Of a DNA stretch of 64,000 bases, positions 28,103 through 35,431 are shown in pieces. The first letter of the stretch is position 1, and each line of letters opens with the position of its first letter. Source of the stretch: JACRCT01 sp049841135 (lineage in GTDB: Bacteria > Myxococcota > Myxococcia > Myxococcales > UBA5297); the NCBI GenBank assembly GCA_049841135.1, contig JASGHK010000004.1, positions 2,232,001 to 2,296,000 of the forward strand, written 5' to 3'. The notes beneath the pieces are model-generated. The model saw only the letters and a list, made by a program, of their open reading frames with translations. It had not been told where the DNA came from and did not search any database. Both the position numbers and the translations under genes were made by a program.

Positions 28103-28122
28103 GGTGCTCTCTCGTTGGTCGG

Positions 28123-28154
28123 GCCCGGTCCGCTCAGGAGAGAGCGGGCCGGGC
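28123..28154 (-). terminator. Strong 13-bp GC hairpin between the repeat lipoprotein gene and malK
   Basis: GCCCGGTCCGCTC (28123-28135) pairs with GAGCGGGCCGGGC (28142-28154) across a 6-base loop with a single G-T wobble. It lies in the 63-bp gap between the lipoprotein stop and the malK start. No T-run follows on the minus strand. It may reduce read-through into the transporter genes or stabilise mRNA ends. Confidence 0.5.
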
Positions 28155-28165
28155 GGGCTCAAAGC

Positions 28166-31100
28166 TCACTGCACGGTCAGCGTGCCGCTCTTGGCGGGAT
28201 CGAAGCCTTCCAGGCCGTTCGACCCGTCGGTGTCGCAGTAGGTCCAGCCGGTGTTGAGGCGGAACCGGAAGACGTACCGGTAGCCGCCGCTGGCGCTGGG
28301 CGCGGCGAACGACGCCTTGTACTCGTCGTTCTGGTGGTCGCCCTGGTTGAAGGCGTCCGCGTCGGCGTTCCAGTCGGCCTTGGACCAGCTCCACAAGGTG
28401 TCTCGCGGGCTCGTGCCGGCGGGCCCGATGCCGAGCTGCGCGCCGATCTGGGCGTCGGAGCCGACGTGGTCGGAGACGCCGGAGATGTACACGCGCCCGT
28501 AGAGCAGCGAGGTGACCGCGGTGCCGGGGGGCGCCTCGGTGCAGCTGGTCGCCCCGGCTGCCGCAGTGCAGGCGGTCGGCCACTGCACGTTGCACCAGCC
28601 GACCGCGTTGGCGCCGGCTGAGGGCTCGGCGAAGGACTGCAGCGTCACCGGCTCGAAGGCGGTCGTCGAGCCGTCCTGGTCGGCGTCGTAGTCCTTGCCG
28701 GCGAGGGTGAAGCGGACGGTGACCCAGTAGCTGCCGGCGGCGGGGACGGTGAGCGTCGCGCCGTAGACGTCGTTGCTCTGAGTCCCACCGCCGGCCGCGT
28801 CGGCCTGGTAGGTGGCCGCGGTCCAGGTCCAGGCCGGCGACGCGCTCCCGGAGGGTGCCGGCGCAATGCCGACCTGCGCGGTGATGCCGCTGCCCGCGCC
28901 GGCCGAGTCGGTGACGCCCTTGAAGTAGATCTCCGCGGAGACCGCGAGCTTGGCCCCAGCGTTCTCCACGCTCGACGCGAGCGGCCGCATCTGCACCCAG
29001 GGCGCGGTCTGGGCCGTCACCGTGAGCAGGCCCTGCTGCGCCTTGTCGTAGCCGTTGGTCGTGCTGTCCAGGTCGCAGTAGGTCCAGGCACCGGTCTTGA
29101 AGCGGAAGCGGTAGGCGTAGCTCCAGTTGCCGACCGCCGCGTTGACGTCGCCCCGGTAGTAATCGTCGTTGCTGACGTCCTTCTCGAAGGCGGCAGTCGC
29201 CCAGTGCCAGCTCACGTCCGTCGAGCCGTCGGTCCCGGCGGCGCCGTAGCCGTACTCCCCCACGATGCCAGCGCCCTGGCCCGGCGCCTCCGTCGCGCCC
29301 GCCTTGTAGACCTGGCCGTAGATGGAGAAGCTCGTTCCCTCCACCACGCTGCCCGCCGCTGGCTTGAGCACGCAGAAGTCGACGAGGAGCGGGGCGACCT
29401 TGAGCGTCCCCTGCTCGGCCTTGGCGAACCCGTTGGTGCTGGAGTCGAGGTCGCAGTACTTCCAGGCCCCGCTCTTGTACCGGAAGCGGAAGGCGTAGCC
29501 GTAGTCGCCCACCGCCGGCTTCAGGGTGGCGCCGTATTCGTCGTTGTTGCCCAGGGACGCCGCATTCGGGTTGTAGGCCGCGTCCGTCCAGGTGAAGGCC
29601 GCGCCGTCGTTGGCCGAGGCGTCGCCCGTCACCGGTCCTAGCCCCAGCTGCCCTTCGATGTCCGCGCCCTGCCCAGCGGGGGCAGTGACGCCATTGACGA
29701 AGACCCGGGCGTAGGCGCTGAAGGAGTCGCCGTCGAAGAGCGACTGCGACGACGGCTGCTGCAGCTGGCACCAGTCGACCTCGGGCGCCGCGACGTCGGT
29801 CACGGTCAGCTTGCCCTGCTGCGCCGGCTGGAAGCCGTTGCCCGAGGAGTCGAGGTCGCAGTAGGTCCAGTCGCCGCCCTGGTACTTGAAGCGGAAGGCG
29901 TAGTCGTAGGTCCCGGTCGTGTTCTGGGTGATCAGGCCCTGGTACTCGTCGTTGTCCCCCTCCTGCCGGTTGAAGGTCGCGGCGGTCCAGGTGAAGCCGG
30001 CGCCGTCGTTCGCCGAGCCGTCGACGGCGGTGGGCCCGACGCCGATCGCGCCCACGACGTCGGTGCTCGCGCCGGCCACGCTGGTCACTCCGCCGACCAG
30101 GACCTGTCCGTAGATGGCCGCCGCCTCCCCCTTGGTCACCGACGCGCTGGCCGGGAACTGCACGTTGCACCAGTCGATGGTCTTGGGCTTGACCGGCGCG
30201 ACGGTCATCTTGCCCTGCTGCGCGGCGTCGTAGCCGTTGGCCGAGCCGTCGAGGTCGCAGTACTTCCAGGCGCTGCCCTTGTAGCGGAAACGGTACGCGT
30301 AGGCGTAGGTGCCGACCGGCCCGGCCTTCACGGTGGCCTCGAACTCGTCGTTGGCGGTCTCGTCCTTCTTGAACTTGGCTGGGGTCCAGGTCCAGGTCGT
30401 GGAGGCGGTCGAGCCGTTGGTGCCGTCGGCGCCCACGCCCAGCTCGCCCTCCACGTCCGCCCCGCCACCCACCTGGTCGGTGATGCCCGTGACCAGCACC
30501 TGCCCGTAGGCCGTGAAGTCCGCGCCCGGCGTCAGGCTGACGGCCGGCGGGTGCTGCAGGTTGCACCAGTCCACGCCCAGCTCGGTGACCTCCAGCGTCC
30601 CCACCGCGGCCTTGCTGAAGGTGGCGCCATCCGCGTCGGTGTCACAGTAGACCGCCGCGTCGGTGCCCAGGCGGAAGCGGTAGGCGAAGGCGTACTTGCC
30701 GGGGTTCGCGGGGACGAGCTTGCCCACGTACTCGTCGTTGCTCGTCACGTCCTTGTTGAAGCTCGCCGCCGTCCAGCTCCAGGTGGTGTCCGTGGTCGGG
30801 TCGGAGTTGAGCGGGCCGTAACCGACCTCGCCCAGGATGCCCGCGCCCTGGCCGGTGCCGACGTCGGTGACGCCGGTGGCCAGCACCTGGCCGTAGACCA
30901 TGGCGTTCTCCCCGGCCTTGGAGGTCATGGACGCCGCGGAGACGACCTTGCACCAGCTCACCTTCGGCGGCACGACCGGGGTCACCGTGAGCGCGCCCTG
31001 CTGGGTCTTGTCGAAGCCGTCGCCGCTGCCGTTGAGGTCGCAGAACTGCCAGGGGCCGGCCTTGAAGCGGAAGCGGTAGGCGTAGCTGTAGGAGCCCAGC

Positions 31101-31558
31101 GCCGGCGAGAGGTCGGCCTTGTACTCGTCGTTGTTGCCGTCGTCCTTGTTGAAGGCGGCGTTGGTCCAGGTCCACCCGTTGTCGACCGAGCCTTCGGTGC
31201 CCTGGGCGCCGTAGCCGAGCTGGCCCTCGATGTCGGTGCGGGCGCCGGCCTGGTTGGTCTCGGTCTCCACGTAGACCTGGCCGTAGACGGTCAGCTTGGC
31301 GCCCAGCGCAATGGAGCCGCTGGGCGGCGACTGGATGTTGCACCAGCCGATACCGGTGTGGACGCCGCCGCCGTCGGGCTTGGACCCGGCGTCGCCGTCG
31401 GACGGGACGCCCGTGTCCTCGCCGCCGATGACGATGTCGTCCGCGTCCGGCCGGCCCGCGTCGCGGCGGACCGAGGCGTCCTTGCCGGCCGGAGGCGGCT
31501 CGGAGCAGCCCGCGATGAGGAGCAACAGTCCCAGGGCCCACGCAGCTTGCTTCAGCAT
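28166..31558 (-). CDS. Large lipoprotein of eight tandem beta-sandwich modules, probable starch-binding surface protein
   Basis: The product is 1130 residues. The lipobox is LIAGC with Cys18, followed by a ~45-residue Asp/Arg-rich linker. The rest is eight repeats of ~110-125 residues. Seven open with WC/FC near the start and close with the pattern FRFKxGxWxYCDLDGSxxGF...QGxLTV; repeat 7 is divergent and lacks the Cys pair. The conserved Cys near each end probably forms a disulfide per module. Aromatic-rich strands and the location among amylase, porin and maltodextrin transporter genes suggest a surface starch-binding role like SusE/SusF or multi-CBM proteins, but I see no sequence similarity that proves it. 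The ATG at 31558 is chosen for the signal peptide. Confidence 0.6.
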   Translation of the reverse strand: MLKQAAWALGLLLLIAGCSEPPPAGKDASVRRDAGRPDADDIVIGGEDTGVPSDGDAGSKPDGGGVHTGIGWCNIQSPPSGSIALGAKLTVYGQVYVETETNQAGARTDIEGQLGYGAQGTEGSVDNGWTWTNAAFNKDDGNNDEYKADLSPALGSYSYAYRFRFKAGPWQFCDLNGSGDGFDKTQQGALTVTPVVPPKVSWCKVVSAASMTSKAGENAMVYGQVLATGVTDVGTGQGAGILGEVGYGPLNSDPTTDTTWSWTAASFNKDVTSNDEYVGKLVPANPGKYAFAYRFRLGTDAAVYCDTDADGATFSKAAVGTLEVTELGVDWCNLQHPPAVSLTPGADFTAYGQVLVTGITDQVGGGADVEGELGVGADGTNGSTASTTWTWTPAKFKKDETANDEFEATVKAGPVGTYAYAYRFRYKGSAWKYCDLDGSANGYDAAQQGKMTVAPVKPKTIDWCNVQFPASASVTKGEAAAIYGQVLVGGVTSVAGASTDVVGAIGVGPTAVDGSANDGAGFTWTAATFNRQEGDNDEYQGLITQNTTGTYDYAFRFKYQGGDWTYCDLDSSGNGFQPAQQGKLTVTDVAAPEVDWCQLQQPSSQSLFDGDSFSAYARVFVNGVTAPAGQGADIEGQLGLGPVTGDASANDGAAFTWTDAAYNPNAASLGNNDEYGATLKPAVGDYGYAFRFRYKSGAWKYCDLDSSTNGFAKAEQGTLKVAPLLVDFCVLKPAAGSVVEGTSFSIYGQVYKAGATEAPGQGAGIVGEYGYGAAGTDGSTDVSWHWATAAFEKDVSNDDYYRGDVNAAVGNWSYAYRFRFKTGAWTYCDLDSTTNGYDKAQQGLLTVTAQTAPWVQMRPLASSVENAGAKLAVSAEIYFKGVTDSAGAGSGITAQVGIAPAPSGSASPAWTWTAATYQADAAGGGTQSNDVYGATLTVPAAGSYWVTVRFTLAGKDYDADQDGSTTAFEPVTLQSFAEPSAGANAVGWCNVQWPTACTAAAGATSCTEAPPGTAVTSLLYGRVYISGVSDHVGSDAQIGAQLGIGPAGTSPRDTLWSWSKADWNADADAFNQGDHQNDEYKASFAAPSASGGYRYVFRFRLNTGWTYCDTDGSNGLEGFDPAKSGTLTVQ
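28169..31355 (-). repeat. Eight ~340-375 bp tandem coding repeats
   Basis: These are the repeats of the lipoprotein gene. Signature strings such as YGQV, TWxWTxAxFxKD, NDEY and YCDLD recur in order in each unit. DNA identity between units is moderate, so they are old duplications. The eighth (C-terminal) unit carries a ~15-residue insertion in its first loop. Confidence 0.75.
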
Positions 31559-31589
31559 GACCAAAGACCTCCGCGCTACGAAACCTCGC

Positions 31590-33926
31590 CTACTTCGTGG
31601 CCGCCCACGCGATCTTGGCGCGCACCGGCCCCTCGCCCTCACCGACGACCACCGACTGGTTGCCGCCTTCCTGCCAGACCACCTGCCCACCCGCCCTCTT
31701 CACCACCATCTTGAAGTCGTACACGCCGCCCACCGGCAGCTTCGTGCGGAACAGGGAGGAGCCGGCACGCAGGCCGGCTTCTCCAAGGAGGCCCTGCTCC
31801 GGCTTCCAGCTTCCCAGCTCCGGCGCCGCGCCGACGAGAAGGAGGCTGTCGCCGGGCCGGGCGGGAGCGCCGCTCGCCTCGATCTCGACAGCCCGCTTCT
31901 CCTCGCCGCGCCGCCACTGGGCCTGGGCCTTCTCGGCCAGCTGGGCGAAGCCGCCGTTGACCTCGGGGGTCAAGAGCGCCACGCGCACCGACTTGGCCGG
32001 CACCTCGAGCTTGCGCGCGCCTCCGATCGCCTGGTCGGTCAGGGCGTCGCGGAGGCTGCCCGAGAGGTCGGCGGGAATCTCCACCGTCGCCGCCTCGCTG
32101 CCCTGGTTGACCGCGACGATGGCCGCCTCGCCGCTGGCGATGCGCGCGTAGGCGAAGAGCTTCTCCTGGGCGACGAGCATCCGCGGCGCGCCGGAGAAGA
32201 GCGCCTGGTGGTCGCGGCGCAGCTGCATCAGCTTGGCAATGTGGGCCCGCAGCGGCTGGGCGTCGAAGCGCATGTCGCCCCGGTTCTCCGGCTCCTTGGC
32301 GCCGGCGAGCGCGGCCTCGACGCCCCAGGTCAGCGCCGGGGTGCCGCGCGCCGTCAGCTGCACGGTGAGCGCGCGACGGACCTTCTCCAGGTCGCCGCCG
32401 CAGTCGGTGGCTACGCGGGGCAGGTCGTGGTTGTCGAGCAGCGTGACCAGCGAGTCCGGGTCCTCGTAGGCCCGGTCGCCGGAGAGCGCCGCGCCGATCT
32501 TCATCGGGCTCTGGTCGCGGCAGAAGACGTCGATGAGCGCGAAGTACATCGGGAAGTCGAACATCGCGCCGAACTTGCCGTCGCGCTGCCAGCGGGCGAG
32601 CGTCGCCGCGTCCCCGTCGAGCATCTCGCCCAGCATCACGAAGCTCGGCCCGGCCTTCGCGCGGATGGCGTCGTTGAAGCGGGACCAGAAGCTCAGAGGG
32701 ACATGCTTGACCGCGTCGAGCCGAAAGCCATCTGGCCGCACCTCCTCCACCCACCGCAGGGAGGCCTGCAGCAGGTGGGCGTACACGTCGTCCCGCTCCT
32801 GGGCGAGATCGGGCAGGCCATGCACGTCGCGGTTGACCAGCTCGTTCGGGTCGTTCCAGTTGGCGAGCGCGCCCTGCCGGTGGAACCACTCCGGCTTCTC
32901 CTTCGTCAGCGGCGCGTCCATGGCCACGTGGTTGAGGACGAGGTCGAGCATCAGGCGCATGCCACGCCGGTGCAGCTCGTCGGAGAGCTTGGCGAGCAGC
33001 GCGACGTCGCCGAAGCGCGGCTCGACGCGGGTCAGGTCCTCGGTCCAGTAGCCGTGGAAGGCGCCGTGGCCGAAGAACTTCTCGGTGCGCATCTGGAAGA
33101 CCGGCGAGAGCCAGAGCGTGCCCACGCCCAGCGCCTTGAGCTCGTCCAGGTGGTCGATGACTCCCTGCAGGTCGCCGCCGTGGAAGGCCGCCGGGTCCTT
33201 CAGGTCGACGGCCCCGTCGTTCTTCGCGTCGCCGTTGGCGAAGCGGTCGACCATCACGAAGTAGACGGCCGACTGCCGCACGTCGCTGGTCGGCGCGCTC
33301 GCCGGAGCGGGCGCGGGGGCCGGGGCCTCTGGCGCCGGCGCAGGCGCAGGCGCGGGCTTGGCCGTCCCTTCCCCGCCCAGGTAGTCGTCGAGCACCGCGC
33401 CGACGCGGTTGGCGATGGACTGCGAGGTGACGGTGAGCGCCTCCGGCTCCTTCTCGTGCTGGAAGTCGACGAACGCCGACTGGTCCATCGAGACCGTCAG
33501 CGGCGCGATCTCCTTCTTCGAGGCGGTCAGCCGCGCGTAGATCATCCAGCGGTAGCGGCCGTTGAGCTGCGAGAAGAAGACGGCCTTGGTCTCGACGAGC
33601 AGGACCAGGGGCGCGCCACCGTTGGAGAGCTTGGCGATCCGCCGCTGGGTGTCGCGCACCGGCTCGAAGAGCTTGGCGTAGGAGTCGAACGGCAACACCT
33701 TGGGGTCGAGGTTTCGCGCCGCCAGCTGCTCGAGCACCTTCTCCTTGAGCGCCGGCGGCACGTCGGCGACCGCCGAGTCGTGCTCGCCGTCGAGGACGAA
33801 GGCCACCGCCACCGGGGTCTTCTCCGGCATGCGCACGAACTTGGGCGAGTGAAGGCAGCCCGCCGCGAAGACCATCGCGCCCGCTGCCAGGGCGAGATGT
33901 GCGGCCTGAACGTTTCTCAGAACCAT
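31590..33926 (-). CDS. GH13 alpha-amylase lipoprotein with unusual N-terminal domain and C-terminal CBM20-like domain
   Basis: The product is 778 residues. The lipobox FAAGC places Cys24 at the mature N-terminus. Residues ~25-195 form a domain not usual in amylases (FVRMPEKTPVAVAFVLDGEH..., PLVLLVETKAVFF), followed by an Ala-Pro linker. The GH13 barrel has nucleophile D near 404 (DGFRLDAVKH), acid E near 434 (LGEMLDG) and LLDNHD near 499. The last ~85 residues match the CBM20 starch-binding pattern (LLLVGAAPELGSWKPEQ, then FKMVVKR). It probably cleaves alpha-1,4 glucan at the cell surface. Its ATG overlaps the porin stop by 10 bases. The frame is open further upstream but the lipoprotein start and the domain begin here. 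Confidence 0.85.
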   Translation of the reverse strand: MVLRNVQAAHLALAAGAMVFAAGCLHSPKFVRMPEKTPVAVAFVLDGEHDSAVADVPPALKEKVLEQLAARNLDPKVLPFDSYAKLFEPVRDTQRRIAKLSNGGAPLVLLVETKAVFFSQLNGRYRWMIYARLTASKKEIAPLTVSMDQSAFVDFQHEKEPEALTVTSQSIANRVGAVLDDYLGGEGTAKPAPAPAPAPEAPAPAPAPASAPTSDVRQSAVYFVMVDRFANGDAKNDGAVDLKDPAAFHGGDLQGVIDHLDELKALGVGTLWLSPVFQMRTEKFFGHGAFHGYWTEDLTRVEPRFGDVALLAKLSDELHRRGMRLMLDLVLNHVAMDAPLTKEKPEWFHRQGALANWNDPNELVNRDVHGLPDLAQERDDVYAHLLQASLRWVEEVRPDGFRLDAVKHVPLSFWSRFNDAIRAKAGPSFVMLGEMLDGDAATLARWQRDGKFGAMFDFPMYFALIDVFCRDQSPMKIGAALSGDRAYEDPDSLVTLLDNHDLPRVATDCGGDLEKVRRALTVQLTARGTPALTWGVEAALAGAKEPENRGDMRFDAQPLRAHIAKLMQLRRDHQALFSGAPRMLVAQEKLFAYARIASGEAAIVAVNQGSEAATVEIPADLSGSLRDALTDQAIGGARKLEVPAKSVRVALLTPEVNGGFAQLAEKAQAQWRRGEEKRAVEIEASGAPARPGDSLLLVGAAPELGSWKPEQGLLGEAGLRAGSSLFRTKLPVGGVYDFKMVVKRAGGQVVWQEGGNQSVVVGEGEGPVRAKIAWAATK

Positions 33927-35431
33927 GCTTCGGCCTCGATCGCGAGCACGTGGTGCCAGTGGCTCTCGGAGCTCGTGGGGAAGTCGTTGTACTGGTCCAA
34001 AGTCTGGACGAAGGAGTTGCCGTAAGCCGCCTGCTGGCTGGAGTACTGCAGGCCGTACAGGATGCGCAGCGACGGGCGGGTGAAGATGCCGACGCCGGTC
34101 GGGTTGATGACCGGGCCCACCTTGAGCTGCCAGGTGTAGCGGGTGTCGCTGTCGCCGTACTCCAGGCCCTCGCCGTTCTTGAAGACCGAGTCGGCGTGCT
34201 GGCGGAAGTTGTTGCCCAGGTCGCTCTTCTCCTGGGCGACGCTTGACTCCGCCAGGAAGTGCAGCGTCTTGGTCAGGTAGGCCTGCAGGCGCAGCACGGT
34301 GGAGACGAAGGTCCGGCTGTCGTCGCCCGGGGCGCGCAGCGCGTTGCCCGCGGCGTCCTTCTTGTCGTTGTTGAAGGCCTTGCCGTAGAGGACGCCCCAG
34401 ACCACGTCGAGCCGGTCGGGGACGAGGCCGATCTGCATCTCGTTTCCGAGCAGCCACTGGTAGCGGTCGTCGGTCAGGTCGTGGACGTAGACGGTGTAGT
34501 CCTGCCCGCCGTAGCTCTCGGTGTAGAAGTTGTCGGGGTGCAGCCGCTGGAAGTTGAAGTAGAGGCTGTCCCAGCGCAGCGGCCCGAACCCGCCGAAGCC
34601 CAGGTAGCCGACCGCCTTCCACGACTCGGACGAGCGCGCCTCGGGCTTGGGGAAGAGCAGCGCCTGCCCCGGGTTCTCCTGCAGCCAGCGCTGCACCACC
34701 TGGTGGCGCGCGTAGTCCTCGTAGGAGATGCCCGCGCCATCGAGCGTGGTGGCGTAGGGCGCGTTCTTGTTCCCGGCCACCTTGGGCTCGTAGCGGTACT
34801 GCCCGCCCACGCCGAGCTCGAAGTGGTTGACGTGGAACTTGAGGAAGCCGCCGCCGGTGAGGATGGTCGAGTAGTTGGTGCCGCGGATGCCGAAGCCGGC
34901 GTCGCCCACGCCCAGGATCAGCTGGACGTATTCGGAGTCCCAGGTCGCCGACAGGCCCACCGTGTCCCAGAACAGGTCCGCGGGGCGCATGTCGTAGAGC
35001 CCCAGGTCACCGGGGTAGGTGTAGAGCGTGCCCAGCTGCCAGGTGACGCCGTCGAGCAGGACGTTGCCGGCCTTCACGTACAGCTGGGTGTTGGCGAAGT
35101 TGCCCAGGTTGCCCTTGCCCATGTCGGTGTTGGCAAAGGAGCCGCCCTCGATCTTCGCGAAGACGGCGGCCCAGGCGTCGTTCTTGCCGGGGTTGTTCTG
35201 GACGATGTCCAGCTTGAGCTCCAGCGCGCCCCACGGGCCTTCGTTGAGCAGGCGCCCGTAGAGGTTCCAGTAGCCCAGCATGGTGGCGCCACCCTGGAAG
35301 TCGGGGCGGGCCATGATGCGGAAGTAGCCGCCGGCGCTGAAGCGGTCGCGCAGCGCCTCGGCCGAGGCGGTCGAGGAGAGCGCGGTGGCGCACAGCGCGG
35401 CGGCGAGCGCGATCTTGGTCTTGGAGGTCAT
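33917..35431 (-). CDS. Outer-membrane beta-barrel porin, probable maltodextrin porin
   Basis: The product is 504 residues with a signal peptide cleaved near ASAEA. The mature chain starts ALRDRFSAGGYFRIMARPDF, is rich in alternating aromatic strands and ends in Phe (EAEAWF), the usual terminal signal for barrel insertion. The length and the extracellular-loop-like Asn/Asp/Gly-rich stretches fit an 18-strand sugar porin such as LamB, though detailed homology is not obvious to me. It is directly joined to the isoamylase gene upstream (no intergenic base) and overlaps the amylase gene downstream, so it likely passes maltodextrins released by those enzymes. Confidence 0.65.
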   Translation of the reverse strand: MTSKTKIALAAALCATALSSTASAEALRDRFSAGGYFRIMARPDFQGGATMLGYWNLYGRLLNEGPWGALELKLDIVQNNPGKNDAWAAVFAKIEGGSFANTDMGKGNLGNFANTQLYVKAGNVLLDGVTWQLGTLYTYPGDLGLYDMRPADLFWDTVGLSATWDSEYVQLILGVGDAGFGIRGTNYSTILTGGGFLKFHVNHFELGVGGQYRYEPKVAGNKNAPYATTLDGAGISYEDYARHQVVQRWLQENPGQALLFPKPEARSSESWKAVGYLGFGGFGPLRWDSLYFNFQRLHPDNFYTESYGGQDYTVYVHDLTDDRYQWLLGNEMQIGLVPDRLDVVWGVLYGKAFNNDKKDAAGNALRAPGDDSRTFVSTVLRLQAYLTKTLHFLAESSVAQEKSDLGNNFRQHADSVFKNGEGLEYGDSDTRYTWQLKVGPVINPTGVGIFTRPSLRILYGLQYSSQQAAYGNSFVQTLDQYNDFPTSSESHWHHVLAIEAEAWF

